Below are positions 18,467-28,667 of a stretch of DNA of 64,000 nt, one piece after another (the stretch's first letter is position 1; each line of letters starts with the position of its first letter). Source of the stretch: Flavobacterium sp. 102 (lineage in GTDB: Bacteria > Bacteroidota > Bacteroidia > Flavobacteriales > Flavobacteriaceae); the NCBI RefSeq assembly GCF_003634615.1, contig NZ_RBKX01000001.1:3534001-3598000 (forward strand), given 5' to 3'. The notes beneath the pieces are model-generated. The model worked only from the letters and a program-made list of their open reading frames with translations, searched no databases and was not told the DNA's origin. Position numbers and translations under genes: made by a program.

Positions 18467-19440
18467 ATCAAAACATTTTCTAATAACCCATAATTGCTTG
18501 TTTTCACTTCATAAAAATCTTGAACAACGGTTTTAGCGCCAAAACTTTCTTTCCAAAATAAAATACCTTCATTGATTTTCTTGCCGTTTTCTTCGTGTGA
18601 CGGACCAAAATCAAAATAGATTTTATCTTTAAAAACTTCGGTTATCAAATGGTTGTAAAGAAAATCTAAACTTCCCAATTCGTTCTTTTTTTCATTGCCT
18701 GAAATGTATTGTGGATGTGCCACATTATCGGTAATAAAAACCGTTGTTCCTGCCACAATTTTATCTTCGTGATAGACATTAAAATGCCAAATATTATTTG
18801 GGAATTTTTGTTGTAATTTTATTATTTCTTCTACTGAATGCACTGGTTTGGCTTGGTGCTTTTTGTCTAAATTCGGAATCAAAATTTCGTTCCAAAAAAG
18901 GTCAAACTTCAATTCTTTCTTGATGACTAAATCGTTTTTTATACCACGTCGCAAACTCTCTTTTCGGGTTTTTGTAAAAGAAAATGGTTTCTTAAGGTCA
19001 ATTACCGACAAACAATCTCTTCGGATTAATTGGGCTTTCGCCAAAAACAAAGCATATTCAATCTCCTCAGAAAAGAAACAATTATAAATACTTGGAACTA
19101 ATTTCAACTGAAAACTTTCGAACTGATTTAGGCTTAAAAAAGCCAAAACTGATTTGACTACAGTAATGACTTCACCTAATTTTACCTTTTCTCCAAAAAC
19201 AAAACCGCCGTAAGTCAGGCCTTGGTGAGAAAAAAGCGTATTATCTTTAACATTCGCCGGAAGTACCGAAACCAATTTTTGTCCTTCAAAAACCATTAAA
19301 GAATAGTCTTCAAACCGATCAGCATGGTATTCCATAAAATCGCGATGAAACAAAAAAGTAGCATTTTTGGCCGTGCCGATAAAAGCATTCCAAAGCAAAA
19401 AATCGTCCGAATGATAACGTCTAACAGTATAGTTTTTCAC
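18463..19440 (-). CDS. FemAB/GNAT-like acyltransferase
   Basis: This 325-residue soluble protein has two similar alpha/beta halves, as in the FemAB-like Acetyltransf_6 group. The first half contains [25 protein letters not shown] and the second contains [21 protein letters not shown], a pattern common to GNAT folds. It heads the four-gene operon and overlaps the aminotransferase by 4 bases. It may N-acylate the amino sugar made by the aminotransferase. That role is inferred from position; the acyl donor (acyl-CoA or aminoacyl-tRNA) cannot be read. The gap to 19557 has no strong promoter box. Confidence 0.6.
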   Translation of the reverse strand: MKNYTVRRYHSDDFLLWNAFIGTAKNATFLFHRDFMEYHADRFEDYSLMVFEGQKLVSVLPANVKDNTLFSHQGLTYGGFVFGEKVKLGEVITVVKSVLAFLSLNQFESFQLKLVPSIYNCFFSEEIEYALFLAKAQLIRRDCLSVIDLKKPFSFTKTRKESLRRGIKNDLVIKKELKFDLFWNEILIPNLDKKHQAKPVHSVEEIIKLQQKFPNNIWHFNVYHEDKIVAGTTVFITDNVAHPQYISGNEKKNELGSLDFLYNHLITEVFKDKIYFDFGPSHEENGKKINEGILFWKESFGAKTVVQDFYEVKTSNYGLLENVLI

Positions 19441-19556
19441 AAGTGTGGTTTAAACTTTGGAAAATTAAACATTTATTTTTTAATAGCATTCATTGGGCAA
19501 AAAATATGAAATCCAAAATAATTACTTAATTTTAGCCTACTAAATTTAAAATTGCC

Positions 19557-21347
19557 TTGAATTTAAAACGTATTTTACTCTGTTTTATTGCCTTACACTT
19601 CAATATTTACGGCGTGAGCGGACAAGATATTTCCCTTTATGAACAATTCAACGGAAGGTATGATTTTACCTTTTTGGGCAACACTTTAAATACTCAAGAA
19701 AACAACAGTACTTTGAACTCTGTGACCGTTACTTCTTCTGCGGCTAACTTGAATCTTAGCCCGAGTGATGTCATCGAAAAAGCATATCTATATTGGGCCG
19801 GATGTGGTGATGGGGATTTTGAAGTAACCTTAAATACAACAACTATTACACCCGATAGGAATTTTAGTTACAGTAGGAATTTTGACGGCACCATTTTTAC
19901 TTACTTTAGTGCTTTTAAAGATGTTACTACACAAGTACAAAACACCGGAAACGGCACTTATACTTTGTCTAATCTTGATATTTCCCCTTTTGAAGACTTG
20001 CATTTACAAAGAAGAACCAATTTTGCCGGATGGGCTATTGTGATTATTTACAAAAACCCAAATTTACCTTTAAATCAAATCAATGTTTATGACGGTTTAG
20101 AAGGCGTTCCCGATGAGCTATCAATAACCTTAACCAATTTAAATGTCATTGACAACCTCAATTCTAAAGTTGGTTTTTTAGCTTGGGAAGGCGATGCGGC
20201 ATTGGCCACAGAAGAATTTAGGATCAATGGTGATTTGCTGAGCAATCCCTTAAATCCGGCCACTAATGTTTTTAACGGAACCAATTCTGTTACCGGGAAC
20301 ACCACTATGTTTAATATGGATTTAGATATTTATAACATACAAAATCTTATTGCTGTTGGAGATACAGCTGCTGAAATATCGCTTACTTCCTTTCAGGATT
20401 TTGTGATGATAAACTCGGTTGTAACCAAGCTAAACAACCAGTTACCCGATGCCAGTGTGACTATAAATTCAGTCAACAAAGAATGCAATTCGAGAACCAT
20501 AGTAGTGACTTATACGGTTTCTAATTTGAATTGTACCGGTCCGCTACAGGCTGAAACACCGATTTCAATTTACATCAACGGACAATTAGTCGATGTTACT
20601 GAAACCACTGCATCCATTCCGGTTGATGGATTTATCACAGCACAAGTAACTATTGTTTTACCCATTTGGGTTCCCAATAATTTTGAAATCAAATTCGTAG
20701 CAGATGATAAAGGCGACGGAACAGGTATCGTTAATGAGTTAGTGGAAAATAACAATATTTTTTTAGCCAATGAAACGCTTTACACTTCGCCCACTTTTAA
20801 TGATTTAGAAAACTTAGTTTCTTGTAACGAAGGCTTCACGCAAGCCACTTTTGATTTCTCAGCTTATGAAGTATTGGTCAAAACTGATCCCGAAGACAGT
20901 GTCGCTTTTTACGAAACTGAAGAAGATGCTATTAACGGCGTTAGCCCTATTTTAAATACTTCCAATCATGTTGCTACCGCTACACCAAAAGAAATTTATG
21001 TTAGAATAGACAACCAAAATTGTTATGCAATAACCTCATTTTTATTGACCAGTCGAAATTGTCCGCCAACCGTTTACAACTTTGTTTCTGTTAATAATGA
21101 CACGCTAAATGAATCTTTCACCATTGGAGGTTTACAAAATATCTTCTTGAATTATAAAATAGAAATTTATAATCGTTGGGGAAAATTAGTTTGGACCGGT
21201 AATCAGAACACTCAAAATTGGGATGGCTATATCAAAGATGGATTAGGAACCAAAAATGCTCCTGATGGAACCTATTTCTATTTATTGTATCTAAATGACC
21301 CTGATTATCCAAAACCTTTAAGCGGTTATGTGTATTTAGTTCATTAA
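19557..21347 (+). CDS. Secreted protein with T9SS type B (gliding-associated) C-terminal domain
   Basis: This 596-residue protein starts at a TTG (no upstream in-frame ATG) that gives a good signal peptide: KRILLCFIALHFNIYGVSGQD. The body is beta-rich, with a DUF11/CARDB-like segment at about 300-400 (VTYTVSNLNC, ELVENNNIFL). The last 85 residues carry the CHU_C/type B sorting pattern: YKIEIYNRWGKLVWTG followed by WDGYIKDG, PDGTYFYLLYL and SGYVYLVH. Such tails send proteins across the outer membrane through PorU-type machinery. It is probably an adhesin or matrix protein. A TAATTTTA near 19527-19534 is a weak -7 candidate. Confidence 0.8.
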   Translation: MNLKRILLCFIALHFNIYGVSGQDISLYEQFNGRYDFTFLGNTLNTQENNSTLNSVTVTSSAANLNLSPSDVIEKAYLYWAGCGDGDFEVTLNTTTITPDRNFSYSRNFDGTIFTYFSAFKDVTTQVQNTGNGTYTLSNLDISPFEDLHLQRRTNFAGWAIVIIYKNPNLPLNQINVYDGLEGVPDELSITLTNLNVIDNLNSKVGFLAWEGDAALATEEFRINGDLLSNPLNPATNVFNGTNSVTGNTTMFNMDLDIYNIQNLIAVGDTAAEISLTSFQDFVMINSVVTKLNNQLPDASVTINSVNKECNSRTIVVTYTVSNLNCTGPLQAETPISIYINGQLVDVTETTASIPVDGFITAQVTIVLPIWVPNNFEIKFVADDKGDGTGIVNELVENNNIFLANETLYTSPTFNDLENLVSCNEGFTQATFDFSAYEVLVKTDPEDSVAFYETEEDAINGVSPILNTSNHVATATPKEIYVRIDNQNCYAITSFLLTSRNCPPTVYNFVSVNNDTLNESFTIGGLQNIFLNYKIEIYNRWGKLVWTGNQNTQNWDGYIKDGLGTKNAPDGTYFYLLYLNDPDYPKPLSGYVYLVH

Positions 21348-21361
21348 TAAGAAAAACTTAG

Positions 21362-21369
21362 TAATTTTG
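21362..21369 (+). promoter_or_regulatory. Candidate -7 box (TAATTTTG)
   Basis: TAATTTTG matches TAnnTTTG and lies 29 bases before the ATG of the RNA methyltransferase gene. No clear -33 element is seen. Confidence 0.4.
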
Positions 21370-21398
21370 TCCTGTAACTTCAAGATTACAACTGCCTA

Positions 21399-22187
21399 AT
21401 GAAACAAATCACCAGCGCTCAAAATCCTTTGATCAAATCATTGGTTCTGCTACAAGACAAAGCCAAAGCCAGAAAACAATCCGGCACTTTCTTAATTGAA
21501 GGTGTTCGCGAAATTGAATTGGCTATCAAAGGAAATTACGAATTGGAAACGATACTAATTTGCACGGAATTAGTTGATTTATCTAACCATCTAATAATCC
21601 AAAAATCGAACAGTCCAATAATAGAAATCTCCAAAGAAGTCTATCAAAAACTCGCTTATCGCGATACAACAGAAGGTATTTTAGCGGTCGCCAAAATCAA
21701 ATCTTTACAACTTTCTGATTTAAAATTACCCGAAAACCCGTTAATTGTAGTGATGGAAGCCATCGAAAAACCGGGAAATATTGGCGCGATGTTACGCACT
21801 TGTGATGCCGCCAAAGTGGATGCCGTAATCATCGCCAATCCGAAAACTGATTTACACAACCCAAATATCGTTCGTTCAAGTGTAGGCTGTTTGTTTACCA
21901 ACCAAATCGCAACTGCCACCACAGAAGAAACTATAGAATTTTTAATCAAAAACAACATCAATTTTTATAGCGCAACGTTACAAAATTCAACTTCATACCA
22001 TACCCAAAACTATAATTTACCTACTGCATTGGTCGTTGGCACGGAAGCCACAGGCCTATCCCAACTTTGGCGCGACAAAGCCACTCAAAACATCATTATC
22101 CCTATGCAAGGCGAAATCGACAGCATGAATGTTTCGGTTGCCGCAGCGATTTTAATTTTTGAAGCCAAACGCCAACGAGGATTTTAA
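21399..22187 (+). CDS. TrmH/SpoU-family RNA 2'-O-methyltransferase
   Basis: This 262-residue SPOUT enzyme has an N-terminal RNA-binding segment (ITSAQNPLIKSLVLLQDK, residues 3-20) and the three knot motifs of the family. Motif 1 is EAIEKPGNIGAMLRTCDAA, with the conserved Asn and Arg. Motif 2 is LVVGTEATGLS, and motif 3 is IPMQGEIDSMNVSVAAAI, which holds the SAM-binding loop. It would methylate the 2'-OH of a ribose in rRNA or tRNA, like RlmB or TrmH. The exact nucleotide cannot be told. It stands alone behind its own -7-like box. Confidence 0.88.
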   Translation: MKQITSAQNPLIKSLVLLQDKAKARKQSGTFLIEGVREIELAIKGNYELETILICTELVDLSNHLIIQKSNSPIIEISKEVYQKLAYRDTTEGILAVAKIKSLQLSDLKLPENPLIVVMEAIEKPGNIGAMLRTCDAAKVDAVIIANPKTDLHNPNIVRSSVGCLFTNQIATATTEETIEFLIKNNINFYSATLQNSTSYHTQNYNLPTALVVGTEATGLSQLWRDKATQNIIIPMQGEIDSMNVSVAAAILIFEAKRQRGF

Positions 22188-22226
22188 ATTAAGATAACCA
22201 ATTTTAGAATTTTAACGCTAAATTGT

Positions 22227-22248
22227 CTCTCTGAGCGCAGTCGAAGGG
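22227..22248. repeat. Short dispersed intergenic repeat (CTGAGCGCAGTCGAAGG core)
   Basis: The 82-base gap before the serine hydrolase gene contains CTGAGCGCAGTCGAAGG, which is more G+C-rich than its surroundings. Related wording occurs inside an OmpA-like gene (60586-60612, reverse strand CGTAGCCGAA and GCGAAGC) and at about 41114-41140 (CCCGAGCGAAGCGAACGG). It appears to be a fragment of a dispersed flavobacterial repeat. Confidence 0.5.
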
Positions 22249-22269
22249 TTTTGTCAATAAAAAATAACC

Positions 22270-23814
22270 ATGAAAAAAGTACTATTAATTGCGGTTTCCA
22301 TTTTAACTTTTGGAACCAATACAGCCCAAATTACAGAAAAAGAAGTAGATGTTCTGGTTGAAAATACCTTAAAAACCTTTAATGTTCCGGGCATCGCTGT
22401 TGGAATTGTCAAGGATGGAAAATTGGTTTTCGCCAAAGGTTATGGCGTAACCAACATCAAAACCCAACAAAAAGTAGATGCCAATACGTTATTCGGAATT
22501 GCTTCGAATAGTAAAGCATTTACCGCATCGGCTTTGGCGATTTTGGTAGATGAAGGCAAAATCAATTGGGATGATAAAGTCCAAAAATATTTGCCGGAGT
22601 TTAAAATGTACAATGAATATGTAACCAATGAATTCACCATTCGCGACTTATTAACGCACAGAAGCGGACTCGGTTTAGGCGCCGGAGATTTAATGATTTG
22701 GCCCGACGGACATGATTTCACCCCTAAGGATATTGTCAAAAATATTCAATATTTAAAACCGGTTTCAGGCTTCAGAACCAAATATGATTACGATAATTTG
22801 CTTTATGTTATTGCCGGTGAAGTCATTGAAAAAGTATCCGGAAAAACCTGGTGTGAATATGTTGAAGAACGTTTGATGAAACCTATTGGCATGAACAAAA
22901 GTGCGGCTTCATGGTCAAGATTAAAAGATACTACTAATACCATCGTTCCGCATGTGCCAACCAACGGAAAACTGGAAATTGTACCGAGGTATACCAATCA
23001 CATTTTTGACGCTGCTGCCGGTTTGTATGCTTCTGTGAATGATTTAAGCCAATGGCTGATTGTGCAAATGAACAAAGGAAAATATGGGGAAAACCAACAA
23101 CTTTTCAGTGAAAAACAATGGAAAGAAATGTGGACACCACAAACTATTTTACCGATGGGAAAGACTTATCCTTATATTTCTAACTTCAGAAATTACGGTT
23201 TAGGCTGGCGTTTGGAAGACATCAATAGCCATTTACAAGTTTCTCACACCGGCGGTTTGGACGGAATTGTAACGCAAACCATCATGATTCCGGATGTTAA
23301 TTTAGGAATTATTGTTTTAACCAATCAACAAAGTGGAACAGCTTTTATGGTCATTTCCAACACTATTAAAGACAGTTATTTAGGCTTGCCCAAGTTTGAC
23401 CACTTGGCTTATTTGGGTCAGGAAAGAAAAGCCAAAGAAGACGATGCCGATAAAATAACTGACCAAATTTGGGCAAAAGTAGCTCAAAACGCTAAAGATA
23501 AAATCAAAATCGATTTCAAAAAATACATTGGCATTTACAACGATAAGTGGTTCGGCGAAGTCAGCATTTTCGAAAAGAAAGGCAAATTATACTTTGCTTC
23601 TAAACGTTCGAAAAGATTAATTGGGGAAATTTTCTTTTACAAAGACCAAAATTTTGTCGTAAAATGGGATGTTAGAAGTTTTAATGCCGATTCGCATATT
23701 TTCTTTGATTTAGACACAAATGGACAAGTCAATCACTTCAAAATGGAAGCCATTTCGCCTTTAACAGATTTTAGTTATGACTTCCATGATTTGGATTTTA
23801 GTCGCGCAAAATAA
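22270..23814 (+). CDS. Serine hydrolase of the class C beta-lactamase/penicillin-binding family
   Basis: This 514-residue exported protein has a signal peptide ending near TAQ (residue 20). The catalytic SxxK motif is S79-N-S-K82, the YxN motif is Y174-D-N176, and the HTGG at 326-329 takes the place of the KTG triad. The C-terminal 130 residues form a DUF3471-like beta domain often attached to these enzymes. Members include D-aminopeptidases, esterases and PBP-like peptidases in the periplasm; true beta-lactamase activity is not implied. It is a single gene with no operon partners. Confidence 0.85.
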   Translation: MKKVLLIAVSILTFGTNTAQITEKEVDVLVENTLKTFNVPGIAVGIVKDGKLVFAKGYGVTNIKTQQKVDANTLFGIASNSKAFTASALAILVDEGKINWDDKVQKYLPEFKMYNEYVTNEFTIRDLLTHRSGLGLGAGDLMIWPDGHDFTPKDIVKNIQYLKPVSGFRTKYDYDNLLYVIAGEVIEKVSGKTWCEYVEERLMKPIGMNKSAASWSRLKDTTNTIVPHVPTNGKLEIVPRYTNHIFDAAAGLYASVNDLSQWLIVQMNKGKYGENQQLFSEKQWKEMWTPQTILPMGKTYPYISNFRNYGLGWRLEDINSHLQVSHTGGLDGIVTQTIMIPDVNLGIIVLTNQQSGTAFMVISNTIKDSYLGLPKFDHLAYLGQERKAKEDDADKITDQIWAKVAQNAKDKIKIDFKKYIGIYNDKWFGEVSIFEKKGKLYFASKRSKRLIGEIFFYKDQNFVVKWDVRSFNADSHIFFDLDTNGQVNHFKMEAISPLTDFSYDFHDLDFSRAK

Positions 23815-23943
23815 ACTTTCTTGCTGAAATTCAAACTATTACATTTTTGTTCTCGAAGTTTCGGAATTCTCTCTTGAATTTGCCTTATAAGAGTTGCACA
23901 TCTCGCTAGTTATTCCTAATTTTAAGAATTGAATGAACATGTT

Positions 23944-26163
23944 ATGATTGAAATTGATTTAGAAGAAGAAAAAAAAGCTATTGCCCGAGAATACAAAGAA
24001 CTACTTCGCATAAGTTACCAAACGCTTACCGATTCAGATAAAAAATTGATTCGAAAAGCCTTTGATGTAGCAGTTGACGCTCACAAAGACCAACGCCGTA
24101 AATCTGGTGAAGCCTATATCTTCCATCCTATTGGCGTGGCCAAAATTGTCGCTTCCGAAATTGGTTTGGGTGCTACCAGTATCGCTGCTGCTTTAATGCA
24201 TGATGTAGTGGAAGACACTAATATTACAGTTGAGGATATTGAAAAAATGTTCAATCCTAAGATTGCGCATTTGGTGGAAGGTTTGACTAAAATCTCCCAA
24301 GTCAAAAAAGACATGAACATCTCAATGCAAGCGGAAAACTTCCGTAAAATGCTATTGACTTTAAATGACGATGTTCGTGTAATCTTAATCAAAATCGCCG
24401 ACCGCTTGCACAACATGCAAACTATGGATTCGATGCCCGATTATAAACAGGTGAAAATCGCTTCTGAGACTCTATACATTTATGCACCACTCGCCCATCG
24501 TTTGGGATTGTACAACATCAAAACCAAGTTAGAAGACTTAGGTTTAAAATACACTGAGCCTGATGTTTTTGCCGATATCGTCAGCAAAATAAAAGAAACC
24601 AAAGAAGAACAAGATGAGTATATCTCTACGATTTCTAATGTTTTAAAAAAATCATTAGATGATGAAGGTGTGGAATACACCATGAAAGGACGACCAAAAT
24701 CCATCTACTCCATTCGCCGAAAAATGGCGGCACAAAACGTCACCTTTGATGAAGTGTATGACAAGTTTGCACTCCGAATTATATACAAATCCAACTTACA
24801 CGACGAGAAATTCCTGGCTTGGAAAATCTATTCCATCGTAACAGACCATTATCGTCCGAGTCCGAGTCGTTTGCGCGATTGGATTTCATCACCAAAATCA
24901 ACCGGTTACGAAGCTTTGCACATCACGGTTATGGGACCAAAAGGCCGTTGGGTAGAAATTCAGGTGCGAAGCGAACGCATGGATGAAATTGCCGAAAAAG
25001 GATATGCTGCGCATTACAAATACAAACAAGGCGCAACGGAAGAAAGTGGTTTAGACACTTGGCTAAATCTTTTGAAAGAAGCTTTGGAAAGTTCCGAAAC
25101 CAATGCGGTCGACTTTGTAGAAGATTTCAAAATGAACTTGTATGCTAAAGAAATCTTTGTGTTTACCCCAAAAGGAGAAATTAAATCTTTACCAAAAGGC
25201 GCCACTTCCTTAGATTTTGCCTTCAGTATTCACTCTGAAATCGGGATTAGAACCCGTGGAACTCGTGTGAATGGAAAACTAGTACCGTTAAATCACGAGT
25301 TAAAAAGTGGTGACCAAATAGAAGTCATCACGTCTGTCCATCAAAAGCCAACGATTAACTGGTTAGATTATGTGACCACTTCACGAGCTAAAAATAAAAT
25401 CAGAAACGTTCTTAACGAAAATACCAAGAAAATTGCCGAAGACGGAAAAGAATTATTGACCCGAAAAATGAAACACTTAAAGATCACTTTAAGTGAAACT
25501 GTAGTCAATGAATTGGTGAATTTCTTCAATCTCAAAACCAGTTTAGACTTGTTTTATCGTGTTGGAATAGGCTCTATTGAAAACCAACAACTGAAAGATT
25601 TCGCAGCCCAAAAAAGCAATACATTGATGAATTTCTTCAAGAGCAAAATGAAGCGTTCACCAAGCTCAAGACCTGATGAAATCAATAAGCAAGAATTGAG
25701 CAAGAATTTTGACATGCTGGTTTTTGGTTCGGAACAAGACAAATTAGACTATAAACTGTCTTCTTGTTGTAACCCAATTCCGGGCGACGAAGTATTCGGT
25801 TTTATCACCATCAATGAAGGCATCAAAGTACATAAAAAAGATTGTCCGAACGCAATAACATTGCAGTCGAACTATGCTTACCGCATTATGCAAGCCAAAT
25901 GGATTGACTCTTCGCAACAAGAATTCAAAGCCATTTTGAAAATTACCGGCATGGACAGTTTGGGCTTAACCAATGAATTGACCAAAGTAATTTCAAACAA
26001 CATGCACGTCAACATTCAAAGTATTTCCCTTAGTGGTGAAGCCGGAATTTTTAACGGACAAGTAGCGGTAATTGTACAGAACAATAGTATTTTAAAGAAA
26101 CTAATCGACAATATTAAAAAGATCGACGGCGTAGACAAAGTAACCCGAGTTTATACCAATTAG
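23944..26163 (+). CDS. rel: Bifunctional (p)ppGpp synthetase/hydrolase, RelA/SpoT family
   Basis: The protein has 739 residues from the ATG at 23944; a TTG five codons upstream is possible. Domains in order are the HD hydrolase (VDAHKDQRRKSGEAYIFHP and ALMHDVVEDT), the RelA/SpoT synthetase (YDKFALRIIY, STGYEALHITVMGP), a TGS domain (VFTPKGEIKSLPKGATSLDFAF), a zinc-finger-like segment (LSSCCNPIPGDEVFGF) and a C-terminal ACT domain. An intact HD motif indicates both hydrolysis and synthesis. It sets the stringent-response level of (p)ppGpp in the cytosol. The next gene begins 2 bases after its stop. Confidence 0.95.
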   Translation: MIEIDLEEEKKAIAREYKELLRISYQTLTDSDKKLIRKAFDVAVDAHKDQRRKSGEAYIFHPIGVAKIVASEIGLGATSIAAALMHDVVEDTNITVEDIEKMFNPKIAHLVEGLTKISQVKKDMNISMQAENFRKMLLTLNDDVRVILIKIADRLHNMQTMDSMPDYKQVKIASETLYIYAPLAHRLGLYNIKTKLEDLGLKYTEPDVFADIVSKIKETKEEQDEYISTISNVLKKSLDDEGVEYTMKGRPKSIYSIRRKMAAQNVTFDEVYDKFALRIIYKSNLHDEKFLAWKIYSIVTDHYRPSPSRLRDWISSPKSTGYEALHITVMGPKGRWVEIQVRSERMDEIAEKGYAAHYKYKQGATEESGLDTWLNLLKEALESSETNAVDFVEDFKMNLYAKEIFVFTPKGEIKSLPKGATSLDFAFSIHSEIGIRTRGTRVNGKLVPLNHELKSGDQIEVITSVHQKPTINWLDYVTTSRAKNKIRNVLNENTKKIAEDGKELLTRKMKHLKITLSETVVNELVNFFNLKTSLDLFYRVGIGSIENQQLKDFAAQKSNTLMNFFKSKMKRSPSSRPDEINKQELSKNFDMLVFGSEQDKLDYKLSSCCNPIPGDEVFGFITINEGIKVHKKDCPNAITLQSNYAYRIMQAKWIDSSQQEFKAILKITGMDSLGLTNELTKVISNNMHVNIQSISLSGEAGIFNGQVAVIVQNNSILKKLIDNIKKIDGVDKVTRVYTN

Positions 26164-26165
26164 CC

Positions 26166-26672
26166 ATGAGAAAAATCATCCTGTTCTTGTTTCTAATTGC
26201 GTTCACAACGGTATTTTCACAAGACAAATTCAAGTTCAAGTCAATGGATTATGGCATTGGAACCTATAAAATCAGCAATCGAAATTCCGTTTTTGTTTTA
26301 AATGCTTCATTAGACGTAACGACTTCTTATCAATCAAACCTATTCACCTTGTCCAACGCAATTGGATTTGGATTTGGACAAAATGAAGATTCCAACACCG
26401 ATTTAGAAGGCTATTACGAAGTTGATTTGCTTTACGGTAGAGAATTTAAACTTGCGGACAAATTTTATTTGGAAACCCATACGGGTGTAGGATTCATAAG
26501 CCAAAACAACACAACCATTAGTGATGAAAAGCAATCATGGGCCATTCCTGTAAAAGCAAAATTCTTGTATTATACCGGCAAAAGGTTTGCTATTGGTTTG
26601 AATCCAAATGTCAGCTTTAATAAAGTAAACGCCATTTACAGTTTAAATTTTCTTTTACACCTAAACTTTTAG
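26166..26672 (+). CDS. Small outer-membrane beta-barrel-like protein
   Basis: This 168-residue protein has a signal peptide (RKIILFLFLIAFTTVFSQ) and about eight alternating amphipathic beta strands. It ends in INFLL-type alternation with a C-terminal Phe (LLHLNF), as in small outer-membrane barrels. It begins 2 bases after the rel stop, so it is co-transcribed with rel. No family was recognised. A structural or stress-related envelope role is only a guess. Confidence 0.55.
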   Translation: MRKIILFLFLIAFTTVFSQDKFKFKSMDYGIGTYKISNRNSVFVLNASLDVTTSYQSNLFTLSNAIGFGFGQNEDSNTDLEGYYEVDLLYGREFKLADKFYLETHTGVGFISQNNTTISDEKQSWAIPVKAKFLYYTGKRFAIGLNPNVSFNKVNAIYSLNFLLHLNF

Positions 26673-26704
26673 ACTTTAAACTTTTAAACTTTTAAACTAA
26701 AAAC

Positions 26705-26712
26705 TATCTTTG
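26705..26712 (+). promoter_or_regulatory. Candidate -7 box (TATCTTTG) directly before the Fur-family gene
   Basis: TATCTTTG matches TAnnTTTG and ends only 4 bases before the ATG at 26717. Transcription would therefore start at or almost at the start codon, giving a leaderless message. The preceding 26674-26700 is a low-complexity run of AAACTTTT-like words. Confidence 0.55.
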
Positions 26713-26716
26713 TCCC

Positions 26717-27169
26717 ATGACATTAATTGCTACCGATAATATCAAAAATCAAGAGACCGTAAAAAACGTTTTTACGCTATACTTGGAGAACAAAGGACAT
26801 CGCAAAACCCCTGAGCGTTATGCTATTCTACAGGAAATTTACGATAGTGAAGAGCATTTTGACATCGAGAATTTGTATATCAAAATGAAAAACAAAAACT
26901 ACCGTGTGTCTCGTGCGACTTTATACAATACTATCGAGCTTTTATTAGATTGTGGTTTGGTTCGCAAACACCAATTTGGCCAAAACCAAGCGCATTACGA
27001 GAAGTCCTATTTCGACAAACAACATGACCATATCATCATGACCGATACCGGTGAAGTAATTGAATTTTGCGACCCGAGAATACAAACCATCAAAAAAACG
27101 ATTGAAGAAATATTTGGGATTGAGATTCACAACCACTCGTTGTATTTCTATGCGAATAAGAAGGAATAA
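26717..27169 (+). CDS. Fur-family transcriptional regulator
   Basis: This 150-residue protein shows the winged-helix N-terminal half of Fur proteins ([31 protein letters not shown]; recognition helix [12 protein letters not shown]). The dimerisation half holds metal-ligand patterns: [17 protein letters not shown] and [11 protein letters not shown]. No C-terminal CxxC pair for a structural zinc is present, as in a subset of Fur/PerR proteins. It would repress iron- or peroxide-responsive genes as a metal-bound dimer. Which metal it senses cannot be told. It is followed 33 bases later by purA. Confidence 0.85.
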   Translation: MTLIATDNIKNQETVKNVFTLYLENKGHRKTPERYAILQEIYDSEEHFDIENLYIKMKNKNYRVSRATLYNTIELLLDCGLVRKHQFGQNQAHYEKSYFDKQHDHIIMTDTGEVIEFCDPRIQTIKKTIEEIFGIEIHNHSLYFYANKKE

Positions 27170-28474
<1,305 letters not shown>

Positions 28475-28479
28475 ATTAG

Positions 28480-28513
28480 AAACCCTTTCAGTGATGGGAG
28501 GGTTTTGTTTTTT
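28480..28513 (+). terminator. Rho-independent terminator after purA
   Basis: AAACCCT at 28480-28486 pairs with AGGGTTT at 28499-28505, followed by a T-rich run to 28513. It closes the purA transcript and separates it from the accessory island that follows. Confidence 0.75.
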
Positions 28514-28533
28514 ATAATAGACCTAAACTTTTC

Positions 28534-28555
28534 TGTAATCTTTTTATATATTAGC
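28534..28555 (+). promoter_or_regulatory. 22-bp block repeated at 31643-31664
   Basis: This block (TGTAATCTTTTTATA then TATTAGC) differs by one base from the block at 31643-31664. Both copies sit just downstream of a terminator and upstream of an accessory gene. Its right end (TATATTAG) is one base from the TAnnTTTG -7 pattern, so it may be a promoter or operator. Confidence 0.5.
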
Positions 28556-28638
28556 AACAAGATAAATGAACAGCTAAACCTAACTATTAGTAAATAGTAA
28601 GCTTACATCTGCAATGTGTAAAAAGACTGATTTATGCT

Positions 28639-28646
28639 TACCTTTG
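28639..28646 (+). promoter_or_regulatory. Candidate -7 box (TACCTTTG)
   Basis: TACCTTTG matches TAnnTTTG and lies 21 bases before the ATG at 28668 of the ATPase gene. A TGTG at 28615-28618 is a partial -33 match 20 bases upstream. If used, it rules out an earlier ATG at 28614 as the translation start. Confidence 0.5.
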
Positions 28647-28667
28647 TGTGTGAATTTAATAAACTTT

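Noticed and set aside
22270..23814. True beta-lactamase resistance gene
   Set aside because: SxxK, YxN and HTGG motifs fit the wider serine hydrolase family, and the C-terminal domain is typical of peptidase or esterase relatives.
28614..28667. Upstream ATG as start of the ATPase
   Set aside because: It would add a Cys-rich 18-residue leader before the typical first strand and lies ahead of the -7 box at 28639-28646.
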